DNA of 64,000 bases from the NCBI GenBank assembly GCA_964019135.1, contig OZ025258.1:28018186-28082185 (forward strand). The letters are read 5' to 3'. Shown here piece after piece: positions 1-12,900 of the stretch (positions within the stretch are counted from its first letter, which is position 1; each line of letters begins with the position of its first letter). The position numbers and the translations under genes are program-made. The notes beneath the pieces are model-generated. The model had not been told where the DNA came from. It made no database searches and saw nothing but the letters and a program-made list of their open reading frames with translations. The stretch comes from Arenicola marina (Eukaryota > Annelida > Polychaeta > Arenicolidae).

Positions 1-386
1 CGTCTTTTTTAATTACTGTTTTAATCCATTACACCTCGATGTTATTTTAGCAGTAACCACGTCAAGTTTTATCTTCATTTGGGGAACCTAATTGCTAAAA
101 AGCGTGCTCCGTGTAAAAAAAACTGTTTATGGAGGTTTATCTATGTTTGGCCAAATATTGCCTCTAACAGTTTTCTGTAAATACTGTATAGTGTACATTG
201 ATCTCAGAATAAATGTTTTAGTGTTTCGATTTCTGACTGACAAAAATAACGGGCTGTCCTCATACATGCGGCTCAGTATCAATTTACAATCGGATTCAAT
301 TGTGGAGATATCCACAATTGACGGATGGACAGCTTAGCCGTAGATAATCGTCAAGTCCCCTGAGGTTCCTTTGCCTCTATCCCATG
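1..386. other. No recognisable feature
   Basis: AT-rich sequence. Short frames of 62 and 81 codons overlap on opposite strands and resemble nothing I know. Confidence 0.5.
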
Positions 387-475
387 CACAGGCACAGTAA
401 ATCGACTGACACAGAGGGGGGGGGGGGGGGTCCCCCCCGCCCCCCTTCTATGTCAGTCGATTTACTGTGCCTGTG
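387..475. repeat. Foldback with a poly(G)/poly(C) stem
   Basis: The left arm starts CACAGGCACAGTAAATCG and the right arm ends CGATTTACTGTGCCTGTG. The arms are complementary over about 37 bp, and the centre is a run of 15 G (416-430) facing C-rich sequence. The flanks on both sides share an imperfect repeat beginning CCCTGAGGTTCCTTTG on the left and CCCTGTGATTCTTTTG on the right. It may be a tiny foldback transposon or a hairpin-mediated duplication. Confidence 0.8.
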
Positions 476-1666
476 ATCCCTGTGATTCTTTTGTCTCCGC
501 CCCCCTCACCCCCCACCACCACCCACATGCCGAAGTGACTCAAGCCCGTGCGTTGTTGATATAAGCAGGCATTGCCGTGGTGTGTGTGAACTAAGTAAGG
601 CCCTATCTCGGAGGGGTCCACTTAGTCTGGGGTTCACAGACCTGTGCTACCACATATGACTACCTGAAGCAACCGTGCGACTGTGGCCCATCTCTCAGCC
701 TGTCACGATGGATCTACTACCGTATCGGTCGGCGGTGGCGGGCATGACGACTGCGTCGAGGAAACTCAAAGCTGGTCAAGTAACCCTATCACATGCTGAT
801 ATCTGAGAGGTCAAAAGACCGTGATATTTCGATATAATGAGAAAGACAGAAGACAGAAGGAGAAACAGAGAGAGTGAGTGATCGAGAGAGAAAATGGGAG
901 GGGGGAGATATGGAGAGAAGTAGAGAGGAAGAAAAGGAGAGATAGCGACATGTGGTACAAAGCGTGAAAGAGGCGTGGCTAGGGTGCCGCTTCAGTGTGT
1001 TTATAGACTGCATGCTTGAATCATCTTAATTACCCCTACACCAGGTCACGTAGCGTGTGTCTATATTTACCCACGATGTTGTATATTGTATACATGGGCA
1101 CAAATGGCAACAAACGGCAATCGTGACTTTTGAATCGTAAATGTTGATGAGCCGTCCTATCCATTTTCACTTGCCTTCTTTTTTAGTCCTTGATAACTTG
1201 TATGGTCATCTGAGGTATACCGTTTCAGGCATAGTTCGTGCCCCTTGGAGGAGCAAACAAAAATCTGAAGGTGAAAGAGACCCCCTCCCCCAATCCAACG
1301 CGCTCACACATAATGGTATTGTCTATATATGAGCTATAATGACCACTATATCGATGACATATATATCCTACGATAATGCAGGGCGCCTTATCAAGATAAA
1401 TGTGCTGCATGACTACAATGAAGCCAAAAGTCAATTCAGTGAATTGATCAGTATGTGTAACGCATGTTGAACTCATTGCTCTAATTTCTTTTTCTATCGG
1501 TCTCCTTGAATGCTATGTATGTATCTTCAAATATATGGCTAGCCCGACCCATCCTGCGAACTTCCGCTAAAACTCCGTCACTAAAATAATAAAAAAATCC
1601 GATGTATTTACACATGAAGATGAGTCCATCGAGTGCTCCCTTTGACTGACCCACGTGTACACTCTC
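476..1666. other. No gene seen; GA-rich tract
   Basis: A purine tract of GAGA-type sequence runs from about 835 to 955. The rest shows no coding frame of note. Confidence 0.45.
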
Positions 1667-1680
1667 CCGGCAGAGGGCGC
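1667..1680 (+). promoter_or_regulatory. CTCF-like motif at the foldback element edge
   Basis: The motif is CCGGCAGAGGGCGC, which matches 13 of 14 positions of the consensus CCASYAGRKGGCRS. Similar motifs lie at 2264-2277 and, inverted, near 3226-3240. Occupancy is not shown by sequence. Confidence 0.3.
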
Positions 1681-2370
1681 TCGTTTCTCACATCACACCA
1701 ATTAACCGTCAACCGCACGGTTGACCTCAACGGTGCTGGGGTCACGTATGGTTTTAGAGGGCTGTTTCGGTTGCATTTTTTTTTCTCAAAAGAACACGGG
1801 GTCAAAGAATGAATTCGTTCGTTACCGAACCAGTAGCGCAGTAAATGCTAAACAGTGTTGTATTTGACGCCGATCTTCTTCGATCATAGATTAATTTTCA
1901 ATTTTCGCGTGTAAAGGATAATTCTGATGGTTAAATATCACATGGGGCACAGGGTAGCCCTGTAACATGGCCCACCGGCCGCAGGGCCGACCGGAGGGCC
2001 ATGGAGTACCGATTGCTGCCCGCCGTCCGAGAGTCACGGGTGGTGACATTTCTGGATTTCACAAAAATGTGATGAAGACGCCACATATATGTCAAATATT
2101 CGTGTCCAGGATACATTTATGAAGAGTTAGGCGCAACGATTGAAGGTTTTAAAGTGGCTATTTCAACAAAAGGTAAACAAAGAAAAGTACACATAAAGTT
2201 GTGGGTTCAAAACGTGTATAGTTATGTTAATGTGCTGATGACGTAGCTCGCATGAAGTAATGACCGCCAGAGGGAGCACCAGCGTCTCGCTTTCCTGAAA
2301 TCACCGGTACCAACCATATATATACTAAACTTGATGGGCCAGGAACAAGGCACAATCACCCACAATCAAT

Positions 2371-2706
2371 ATGGCGAGCAAGCGACCAGGGTTGTGTCCG
2401 GCTCGTAATCACTCGATGTATCCGCCATGCTTGAAGAAAAATTCGCGACTGGCAGCGTCTCCTTCACGCAGAGTGTTATACAGTGCAGTTCTGGGCCGTG
2501 ACGCCAGGGGGCATGGCGAGATTGCCGGCCTGCCTGGTGCCGTGCATGCGAGCGGCCAGGCACCAGCCAATGTTTACAAATTTGTTGAAATAGTACCTTT
2601 AAGTGCTACTCGCGATTTCATCAGCCCACAAACCATCCACCAAAACAAACCTCCGTCTCCACGTATAGTCACGTGCCGCGGCAATCCGTGTCGTCTCGAT
2701 GCTTAA
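2371..2706 (+). other. Open frame of 111 codons inside the foldback element
   Basis: It begins MASKRPGLCPARNHSMYP, and TATATATA lies about 55 bp upstream. I recognise no domain. It overlaps no other feature except the loop of the element. Chance is the likeliest explanation. Confidence 0.12.
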
Positions 2707-3264
2707 CGTATTAGGTGGTTGTTCAGGTCATAGTTTTATTATATGGTCTTTGGTCGGGCGGGGGTGGACCAGCCATTAAAACTAGGTCAGTGTAGAACGT
2801 TCGCATGGAGTGAGAGGGGCGGAGACGCCACCAGAATTATCCTTCATACGCGAAAATGGAAAGGAATCTAATCGAACATAGCTTCGCAGTTTGCCATCAA
2901 ATACACCACTGTTTAGCATTTATTGTGCTATTATTCTGTTATTCGAGTGATTAATTAGAAGCTATGTGATATTCAAAATATGTTTGATAAGTTCGATCGA
3001 GGTCAAAAGCGTGAAGCGTTTTGAACTCCGTGTTATTTTGAAATATTTGTTCGCTTAATTCTTGTTCCATTGTGATCATTTCGCAACGGGATGTTCATTT
3101 GGTTCAAATACTGCACAGATATATTTGATCAAAACAGCCCTCTAAAACCATTCGTGACCCAAACACCGTTGATGTCAACCGTGAGGTGGGCGTTGACGTG
3201 GGGCAGAGGTGATGTGAGGAACGAGCTCCCTCTGCTAGCAGAGTGGCGAGATTCCTGTTTGTGC

Positions 3265-3649
3265 TTAAAGCAATATATTCTGTATTTTTTTTGTATTACC
3301 AACCTCTTCTCCATGTCAAATAAGTATATTCTGTCTTGAACTTAAGTCATGAAAGCCTGTGGGCTATCCGGAGAGAAGCAATTAGGTCACCGGAGCAGAA
3401 GTTGGTGGCCCGCTTTACATCCCTGCGCGCCTGTTCGCTGTTCGGTATTTTGTGTGTGATGTCGTTCGTGGCTCGCTATCACGTCCGCGTGCGATAAAAA
3501 TAAACCGCGCAGTTTTATGTTGAAACTGTTGTTTTACAGACTCTGAGAGATATAAAACATATATGCATCATAGTGTTGAGATAGTTTTAGTCTTGATTCT
3601 AAAATGTAAAAATTCGAAGATGGCGCATGTAAGTATATTATTGCTTTAA
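3265..3649. mobile_element. TTAA-flanked MITE, copy 1
   Basis: The element lies between TTAA at 3265-3268 and TTAA at 3646-3649. Its ends are AGCAATATATTC and GTATATTATTGCT, forming a short inverted repeat. TTAA target sites are typical of piggyBac and Kolobok elements. It is about 385 bp and has no coding capacity. Copies 2 (17967-18346) and 3 (about 37643-37977, reversed and more diverged) share nearly the whole length. Confidence 0.8.
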
Positions 3650-3658
3650 CTATGCTAA

Positions 3659-4303
3659 TAGGGCTGTACAGTAACTACGGGATCTTATCGAGACCCCACG
3701 AGACAGGCATATATATGCTCTACGTCAATGCGTAGCATCAACGGCCTGTACTAGCTGCCTACCTTCCAGTTGTTTGCCTTCATTCGCCTCACAGAGAAGA
3801 TCGGTCAAAGCTGTCCTTGGCTGCACAACTAACCACTGAAGTTCTGCACATATCCGAATTATAACCACTCGAGTAGATTTATGTAACATATGAGCGGTTA
3901 AACAATTGATAAACCAGAATGCTCTTGTCTTATGGGTGACTGTCAGTGTCAGGCGATCTAATGTGTTGCACGGGGTTTTCCATGTCGTATGATGTAATAA
4001 TCATCATGACTCGTATGTCTGCGCGCCGTATCTATGGTTACGTAACAACGCTTATTATATGGACTGAGCAGCAATGCCTGGACCAAAGCAAACAAAAATA
4101 GTTTCACACCCACTTGACTCTTCACGCACAAACCGCGCAGCTGGCCGGTTCCCAACACTCAAACGTTGACTACAATGAGTGCGCGTCAAGCAGCTGTAGC
4201 AAGGCACCAGCCTGATGCGCACTCGTTCTAAGAGCACGCGTTTTTTGTTGGTCCACAAAAGACCTAAACCGGAAATAGAACCCGCGAGAACTGTACAGCC
4301 CTA
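3659..4303. mobile_element. TA-flanked MITE, copy A (641 bp, lacks the internal 152-bp segment)
   Basis: TA dinucleotides flank perfect 12-bp terminal inverted repeats, GGGCTGTACAGT and ACTGTACAGCCC. The similarity continues imperfectly for about 27 bp. It is about 90% or more similar to copy B (33123-33912) by eye, apart from a 152-bp segment present only in B. TA target sites are shared by Tc1/mariner, ISL2EU and other groups. The family is not assigned. Confidence 0.85.
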
Positions 4304-5110
4304 TTACCGGTCCAAAGAAGTCTCTCCTCTATTGACGCTATGCCGCTCCGTATTCGTCTCATTCCCTCCCTGCTGACATTGTCTAAAAACCTCCTATAGC
4401 CTTATAAATATGCGCGCTAATTAGCGACTTTTTTCATAATTTTTTAGCAGTATGACAGATATGAACGATGAAGAAATTATGCGCCGTTCATCAGACATGA
4501 ATTGGCTCCCCCTGACGAGCCACAATGGCTCGTCAGGGGGAGCCACAATGGCTCGTCAGGGGGAAGCTCTGCCATTCTCGGATGTTTCGTGCCTTTCGAT
4601 CTTTGTAATCGGATATCCGCTGACGACCAACAGTGCGGTGAATCGTCGATGAGCAATTAAAAGAAGTATTTTCTCTTAAAAATAGGCAAGATTTGGCTTT
4701 ATGACAACGTGGTCGGATAATACAGCACGGTAGCTTTCATCAGGACCTATATGCCTAACGTACCGCCGCTGTCAGCCCTACCCTCACAATCATGTGTCAG
4801 TGATAACTATATTATTATCCCTGCACCATTTTGTGTTGTCATGGCGATGATTATCGAACATTATCACTTGAAGCCAAGTAAAAAGTGCCCGGTCTTAATT
4901 CCTCCCCAGCCCCTGCACCCCCACCACCCACTTCGAGACCATGAACAATATTCGTTTCTGTTTCTGGAGTTCTCCATATCGAGTAGAAGCCAGTGCCGAC
5001 ACCTGGTGAGTAGGATCCCTTAAGGAGACCTTGACCGACTGATCATGCGAGGTGGCATGCCTCCGCTTGCACATGTGGTATGGTATAAGGTAGCAGCATC
5101 TAATGAACGG
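4304..5110. other. No gene seen; contains a hairpin and tandem motif at 4503-4563
   Basis: At 4503-4563 GGCTCCCCCTGACGAGCCA is followed by its reverse complement and by a further direct copy, so the same DNA can form alternative hairpins. Nothing else is recognised here. Confidence 0.6.
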
Positions 5111-5366
5111 GGCCCGGCCCGGTAGCTCAGTGGGTTAGAGAGCTCGCATTGAGTGTTCTGGCCACCTGAGAGCCACACGTGGATCGGTGGTTCGAGTCCC
5201 GCTATGGCCATGTCTATGTGTTCGCAGGATACAGATCCCATGTCCTTCTTCGGAAAGAGTAAGGGGTTACACCCGGGGACATGGCTTCAATCTGTATTCC
5301 TTCTCCCATTGACGCGATGTGACCAAAAAAGTGGTTAAAGCGTCCTGAATATACAACCAACCAACC
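5111..5366 (+). mobile_element. tRNA-derived SINE, full-length copy
   Basis: A-box GGTAGCTCAGTGGGTTAGAG lies near 5120 and B-box GGTTCGAGTCC near 5190. A non-tRNA body follows, ending in GCGTCCTGAATATACAACC and short CCAA repeats. Five more copies lie in the window (7791-8030, 8356-8599, 11338-11510, 25479-25646 and 29704-29793). This defines one dispersed family driven by an internal RNA polymerase III promoter. Confidence 0.85.
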
Positions 5367-5579
5367 GTCTATGGAACGGACAAACATATTGTGTTAGCAA
5401 AAGACATCTTTAGTACTGACGCATCATATCTTATATATTATATATCACATACAATGTCACCTTTTCGTTTTTCAGGTGTAACCATTGCTCGTTGTTGTGT
5501 CAACAACCGCCTCCACCAAGGAGAAGAACGGATCACCTGGTCCTTTAAAAATCCTTCTCCCACCAATCCGTACTTTGAT

Positions 5580-6470
5580 GAAGCATGGAACTGAGTCTGA
5601 GCGCTGCGGCTATCTAGCCCGCCTTGCTCCCGTTTCCACACGCCCTCGATTCCTTGGCACATACCCAACAGTCGTCAGTCGTTCGCTGCATCCTCGGGCT
5701 CGGGCGGCACCATGCAGCGCCACATAGCGGTGTGCGCTTGGCCACATGCCAAGCCCAGCGAAAGCAACTGCCGCTATCTTCTGTGCGGCGGCTACAGCCA
5801 GCCAATACTAGACCAGCAGAGAGATATGTGTTTCTCGGGCCCGGGCCCTACTGGGATGGTTATCTGCGTACGGCGTCGGAGGGGCGGACTCACCGGTTAA
5901 AGCTTGGCCACAATAAACACCACGATCTGCGGGTTGGATGCGATCTAGGCTGCACGAGGGCGAGCATCGGAATATGTGTCAGCGAGGCGATCGCTAGATG
6001 TTGCAAAGGCAGACTCCACGTCCAAAGCACGTCGACCAACAAGTACTCCGTGAAGGTAACAGCGATGCGATGTCTGTATGTCTTTCGGAAGCTGACTGCT
6101 AGGTCTGTGTATGCATATATTTAGGCGGGGCACGCCTTTAGTGTAACGCAGAATAGTTTCCGCTCTCGGGAGCTACCCTCACACCCACCTGGGCAGCCAG
6201 CCAGCCAACGACGTAAAAAGGGAGAAGGAAAAAAAACGCCTCCTCCGAACGTCAACATTGTTGAGAGGAGGCGAAGCACGTGGCCTGCCAGCACTGGCGA
6301 GACTTACATAAGAGCACTGCGGCGTAACCTTGACACCGACGGGCGGGTTGGCCAATAGCACGCTATGTTACATCACAACGGCGCGCCCATCCAGAGCTTT
6401 CGATCGACGAGCGCTCGTATTGAGTCACACCCACCCATCGACACCGCGACACAAGGCTCGGTGAATACAC
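5580..6470. promoter_or_regulatory. CpG-rich zone, candidate promoter region of the SEC14-like gene
   Basis: This stretch is visibly richer in CpG than its surroundings, with many GCGG, CGCC and CGTCGG clusters. It ends about 400 bp before the first coding exon. I see no TATA box at a convincing distance. Open frames of 60-166 codons cross it in several frames, as expected of GC-rich DNA, and none resembles a known protein. The promoter assignment is inference from position and composition. Confidence 0.35.
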
Positions 6471-6875
6471 GTTCTACTTAATTACGGATCCCCGTGGAGT
6501 AGTTACCGGGATACGCGGCGGGGAATTCCAGACGCTGTGCAGTGATCGCTCGTGTATGTATATACTCCAAGTGGGTTGCCTTGACTGAAGCGGAAGTGCC
6601 CCACACGGCGTCAAGTTGTTCCTTGACCGTTGCAGATTCACATACCGCTGGGAACTTTACGCCGAAACCCATTATTGCGTGATATCTTCTACAGGCGATC
6701 AAAGGATTTAGCTCTAAGCGGATTACTGGAGAGTACACTGATACCAGGTTTGGTATAACAGATACCAAGAGTCACGATAACAGGTTTGGTGGAAAAATCC
6801 GCCTTTGTTCGTATGTTATAACTTTAGTGCGAACAGTGAACTCTTTGAGTGCTTTCACCTCTGAGTTAGGCCAAC

Positions 6876-6938
6876 ATGTCGACTTTTGAATCCTTGATAG
6901 ACAACCTCACCCCAAAGCAAGAAGAGTTACTCAGACAG
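6876..6938 (+). CDS. SEC14L: SEC14-like gene, exon 1 (start codon)
   Basis: This exon has 21 codons beginning MSTFESLIDNLTPKQEELL and ends in phase 0 at a gtgagt donor. The family normally opens with a short segment containing LSPxQ followed by KFRENV, and LTPKQEELLRQ/F here fits that. The ATG lies in the context CCAACATGT. I saw no in-frame upstream ATG joined to it, so I chose this start. The 5' UTR and transcription start are not visible. Confidence 0.9.
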
Positions 6939-9900
6939 GTGAGTCATTACGGTTCTTATTCTCGCGAACCCCCCCTCCTGGAATTCTTGCGGTCTCACAG
7001 CATGGACCCTCTGTATTGACGTTGGAAGGCCGTGGAAGGTTACACTTGAGTACAGGTTGCCTGGGCCCCTTGGTAAGCCATTCAAAACCCACGTTGTTTA
7101 CTCACTCTCTGATAATTTGTTATATCGTATTCGTTGGTGCGTTGGTCCTAAGGTCATATAAATCAATGAACTACTTCTAACTATCCATCAGCTGTCAAGC
7201 TAAAAATAAAGATGTGTGTCGTTGGGTGGGGGACATATTTGTCATCATTTATGCTGCTCATGTTACAGTTCTGTGGCCTGTGAATGTTGATCTTTCACTT
7301 CAGCATAATGTTCGGAATTTCACAAATTTGCGGGAAAAAATGTTTGCGGTTTTTAGTGAATAGATATATCTCCGACGACGTCTTGAGATGGGATTTGTAT
7401 GATGATTCATAGATGTAAATCGTGAAGCGATCCACACGGGCCGTATTCTAGCTGTTTATAGACAGTCCACTCAGGGAATGTGGCTCATCTTAAAGCTGCG
7501 GCGGACGTTGTGACGACGAATATATCGCCGTGATTGTGGCTATTGTAGAACAAGCCGTATTGTAGAACAATCCATATTGTAGAACAAGCCGTATTGTAGA
7601 ACAATCCATATTGTAGAACAAGCCGTATTGTAGAACAATCCATATTGTAGAACAAGCCGTATTGTAGAACAATCCATATTGTAGAACAAGCCGTATGGTA
7701 GAACCGGTCGCAGAACACGCCGCATTGAAGAACGGCGTGGGCATTATGACTAACACTCAGTGCTCCCCGACGTTGGAGACTGGAATAGATTGGTTGGTTG
7801 TACATGTATATTCAGGACACTTTAACCATTTTTGGTGATATCGCGTCAATGGAAGAAGGAAAGGAGAGTGGAGCCATGTCCCCAGGTGTAGCCCCCTACT
7901 CTTTACGAAGAAGGACATGAGATCATTATCCTACGACCACACAGACATGACTACAGCGGGAGCGAACCATCGATTCACGTGCCATTAAGCTCTCAGGTGG
8001 CCAGGGTACTCAACGGAGTGCTCTAGAGTGGAATAGAAGGGCTTAACACAATTATTCTACTTATGTGTTCCGTCATCCAAGAATTTTTGTGTACGGATAT
8101 AAAAAGGTGGCCAGGGGTTAGCGATTAATTTATCTTAGCCTATGTCTCCTAATAATGCAATACCTCTGTAATGTATTTGTATTTATATAACGACATATTT
8201 ATTTCTTTTATTGGCTAAATAAATGAAATTAACTCTGCTCGCACCAAAAAAACGATTTTACTAAGTGAAATGTTGATGGTGGACGAGGAAGTGGCAGGCT
8301 TCCTTATACTGCTGTAATGTCAGCTATTACCTGACCAGGGACCTGATATGATCATGGTTGGTTGGTTATTCAGGACGCTTTAGCCACTTTTGGTCATATC
8401 GCGTCAATGGGAGAAGGATAGGGAGAGTGGAGTCATGTCCCCGGGGGTAACCCCCTACTCTTTGCGAAGAAGGACATGGGATCTTTATCCTGCGACCACA
8501 CAGACATGGCCACAGCAGGGCTCGAACCACCGACCCACGTGCCGTTAGGCTCTCGGGTGACCAGAGCACTCTAGCCCACTGAGCTGTCGCGCGGGCCCCT
8601 GGAATGATCATAAGTGTTGACGACTGACATCTCGTCCAACAGGCGACTCGTTCTGTATGATGAACCATCCGATAATACAGTGGCGGATTCAGAAATTAAT
8701 ATAAAAAAGAGGGTCTACTAAAAACTTGCGACGGTGGGGGGGAAGGCAGCTCTGAAGAAAATGTGACTGGGAGGGGGGGTCACTTTTTTGACGATTTGGT
8801 GGGGGGGGGGTCTGTCATTACTTTAAGCGTTCTTAAAAATTGCAGGGGGGTGGGGGTTGGGGCGGGGGGATCTACATCTCAGATGGCCTAAATTGTGCTT
8901 TCCAAAACGGTATTCTTCCTAAAATAAGGGCCCCTCGAGCCCCGCCCCCTGGATCCGCCCCTGTAATGTGACTAACCATGTATCCATCATATAACTGTCG
9001 CCCTAGAGTTTCCACGTCCTTTTTGACAAACGTAACACGGTGAAGGAAGAATGACAAAGAAGGTAGTATCACTTGATCACAACGTTGAAATAGACCCACG
9101 CCAGTTCTTCATCCGCAAACTAGCCCATCATGCAGTGCTGCCACTGCATTTGCAGCCATTGATTTAGTTTGGTTATCGTTTTGTATATAGGTCGTGCATG
9201 TGTACATATTATGTACGTATTGACGTTTTGTCAAATGGTAGTGTACAAGTGAAAGGTATGCTAAGTCTGACGAATATCCATGAAGGATACGCCTTAAAGA
9301 AGTTATAACAGATTGAAGTAAAAAGTCACCCAAGCAGTACACACCTCATCAAAGGTCATCCAGCACAAAATCTAGCTATGTTACAGACCTGCAGATACTG
9401 TCCAAGTTAAGAACTAAGCCTATGATCAAACATTGTATAGAATTATATCATTGTTGGTCCCATGCATAATTCAATAAAAGACATTGGAAATGTTTGCTGC
9501 TAGCCTGGGATTGATACCTTGGTCGGTAATTGACCATTTGATCTTAAGACAAAAATATTCCTGTATGGTGCCTAGCAGAGAAAATACGACTACTACCCAT
9601 CGGCCCAGTATGTTCATTATTACACATTTATAGCAAACATTGTCATTGAGCTATGCATATCTGCCATAGATCATATCGTCAATACTGTATTTGTTGACAT
9701 TAATTTATAATAATTAGAGCCCGATGTCTGCTGTCAATTAATTACAGCTTGGCCCATGTAGCAACGCGGTTTGTTCAAAGTGCCACATACAAAATAGCCG
9801 GGTGGGTATTTGTGACGTTAGCACAGGTGGCTATTGGTCTACGGGATATCTAGATGTACCACTTCACAGGTACTTGTCTTAACTGGAGCTTTTCCAATAT

Positions 9901-12900
9901 CCCCCCTCTGCACGCCAAATAAAACTGTCATTTCAGTCACCATCGGGTGACCTGCCGCGTGCATATATTTATCTCGTTTTATCTGAGATTCGGGTGACAC
10001 GTAAGACCATTGTGACCGATGTCATGTCGTCCTTTAAGTGGTGATACAGGCTGTCAGCCTACATCTGGTTTTTCTGCCGCCTGGTTTGAACGCGATAAGC
10101 GTTGGTGGTGAGCGTGTATTGACTCACTCACTACTACGACATTATAATAATGTAGGGCGACCACAACGCACTTGTCATATTTTCACACAGTTATTGACCC
10201 GAACATTTCTTTGCTCTTCTGCCTTCCATTGGCCGATATGCTTACGTCACTCTAAGCGTTGTGTTCAATCTCATTTATCAAACATATCAATGACTCTTGA
10301 TCGATCATAAAGGAATGAACGCATAGATGGTCAAGTACCCGGACACAGCTTTGGCTAGCACTGAATTGTAGCCTCAGCCTCAGCCTCAGCCTCAGCCATA
10401 ATCACAACCTCAACCTCTCAGCCTCAGCCTCAGCCTCAACCTCAGCCATAATCACAACCTCAACCTCTCAGCCTCAGCCTCAGCCTCAGCCTCAGTCTCA
10501 GCCATAATCACAACCTCAACCTCTCAGCCTCAGCCTCAGCCTCAGCCTCAGCCTCAGCCTCAACCCCCCTCCCCAGTCCCCAGCCCCAACCGTAGCCTCT
10601 GCTGTCTGCCTCTCGCAAGTAACAATGACTGAGTTGGATTGTAATTTGTTGATTAGAGATCGGCTTTCGACACATGTGGTCTTTTAGAGACATAAACATA
10701 AACGTCTAAACTGGTGGCATTGACCCGCTTCCACCCCGGCTGGTTGCATACAGTGTATTACATCACGTCCCGACGTATAGCTAGATGGTTGATCAGTGTG
10801 ATATATGTAGATATGACATCAGGTTATTTTTTGGAATGCGCTTTCTTACATCTTTATTTGAGGTAAAAAATATAACGACAGCCTTGACCGACCCATGAGC
10901 GTAGATTGCTCCTAACCACGCCACTGTTTTGCAATACAATGGCAAATGATATATATGGCCTAGATATAAACAAAAAGGCTTCTCTTGTTCCCTGGACTTC
11001 TGTTGGATGGTTCAGTGGTTCCGACGCAGTGTACAATGTGCTCTATTTGCTCTAGGCTCATGTAGTTTTATCACCATCCTTTACGCTGTGTCACGATTTG
11101 CAAAAAACCTGTTGAGCTCTGCCAGTCGCCGAAAGAGAGAAAAAACCGTATATCCTTGGATTTTGCACAGCGTTCTACATTTCGACCTCTTGTCTTTTTC
11201 TTCTTCTTTATGTTGAGAGCGCCAGTGTGACGTGGGACTGGTTCACATATGGCCCGTGAATGGTGTGGCTCAAGCAGAAGCGACATTGGTAGGGTTGAGT
11301 GGTCTTTGTCTGTGGGGGCATGGGACGGGCTGCCCCATTGATTGGTTGCTTTAAACTTTGTAGGTCATATCGCGACAATGGGAAGGGTCAAGGTAAAGAA
11401 CAGTCGTGTCTTCGGGCGTAATGCCCTACTGATGACGCAATGAAGACATTTGGTCTGCCCCGAAAAAATGAATGGCTGCACCGTTAAGGCATGTCAATGC
11501 CCTAGCTCAGTCGCCGCCGCCCCCACCCCACCCCCCACCACTGATATTTTTGTCACGTACATTGTACTGAACTACGTACATTTGACTAAAACTATGTACA
11601 ATAGCTAATCTGTACGTATAATTTAGTAATTTGTACGTACAATCTAGAATTTGGTAATATTGTACGTATAGTTTAGTAATCTCTGCGTGCAGTTTAGTAA
11701 TCTGTACGTGCAGTTTAGGAATATGTGCTCAGGGGCGGATCTAGTGTGTGGGGGGGGGGGGGTTACGGGGGTGGCACCCCCCCCCCCATTGGGAACCTGA
11801 ACTTTTTTTTTCATAGAGCACCCCCCCCCCCTCCGGTCGCAAGTTTTCAGAGACCCTGCAACCCCTTGGCAAATTCCGAGATCCGCCCCTGGTACTTACA
11901 GTTTAGATATTTTACCATGTTCTGTATGTTCTGCTCTCGTATAATTTAGGACAAGGCCCAGGGCACAATATGCCTATATTCCGGGAAAGAGTTTGCGCAC
12001 TCTCGAAAATATCGCGTCTTCCATGCGGGTTACCCCCCCCCCCCCTCCTGACGCCCCCCCCGACCCAGCTGCCCCCCTCCCCCCCAACAAACCCTAGCCC
12101 CATTCTACCCATTGATTGCTTGACGGCCGTTTTCAATTCACTCCTCGCAGCTGTCCCTCGCTAGTGCAGACGGTGAATGTGTCGCACCTCTGGTTCCCAG
12201 TTTGAAGCTAACCCCCGTGAAGCTAAAAAAAGACATACATGTTAGCCGTAAATATGTTTACAAGTCACGAGGTCAGTTACTGGACATTTCTTTTCAAAGG
12301 AACTGAATCGGAGTTATGCGGTGACTCAGCTTTATTAGTTGATACCGGTTGCAACCGCATTCCATCGTCAATAGGCTAGAGTGCTGACTCCCCCCCCCCC
12401 CTCTACCAGTTACAACTTCTATCGTTACTACTATGACAGCATCATGTGTGGCACTTCGTCTATTTTACATGGTAAATATGTACAGGGTTGTAACCAAATT
12501 GCAGAACTGTTCCTTTATTATGTTGAAGTCTTCAAGTAAAAGGAAAACGTTCCGCACCTTGCTGTTTAATGATCGTTGTTCTGTCACGGGTCGGTGCTCA
12601 GCATACTCGCGTTAAAACATCGCATATCCCAGTAGGCTTCCCGTGTCTACAGACCTGTACAACAACTCGCACTCGCAACCATGCTCATCTGCTGACCTAT
12701 ATCTTACATGCTAATTTAACGTCTGATCGTTAAGCAACAAGAATACGTATCGTACAGCGAATAGGGGCGCACCATTTCATATCAGGGGGGGGGGGTGCCT
12801 AGAACATATTTGAAAAAAATAGTTTGTTGTGACTATTTGGGGGAAAAAAAATGTTTGCTTTTCAGATGCTACAAGAAAAAATAACTTGCTTTCATAATTA

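Larger units (their letters stand above)
1667..3243. mobile_element. Non-autonomous foldback element with long imperfect inverted arms
   Basis: The left arm (about 1667-1934) and the right arm (about 2832-3243) are inverted copies with indels. For example AGCAGTAAATGC-type sequence and TAAAGGATAATTCTGATGG on the left correspond to CCAGAATTATCCTT and GCATTTATTGTGCT on the right. The outer ends carry GGCAGAGGGCGCTCG and GAGCTCCCTCTGC. The loop of about 900 bp holds a 111-codon frame (2371-2706) with no known relative. No transposase is present, and I could not settle a target-site duplication. The family is unknown. Confidence 0.65.

Noticed and set aside
5624-6124. 166-codon frame upstream of the SEC14-like gene
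   Set aside because: It lies in CpG-rich DNA, overlaps other frames and has no recognisable domain. A promoter region is likelier.
8356-8599. Genuine tRNA genes at the A/B-box sequences
   Set aside because: The cloverleaf does not close, and each is followed by a shared non-tRNA body and tail, so they are SINEs.
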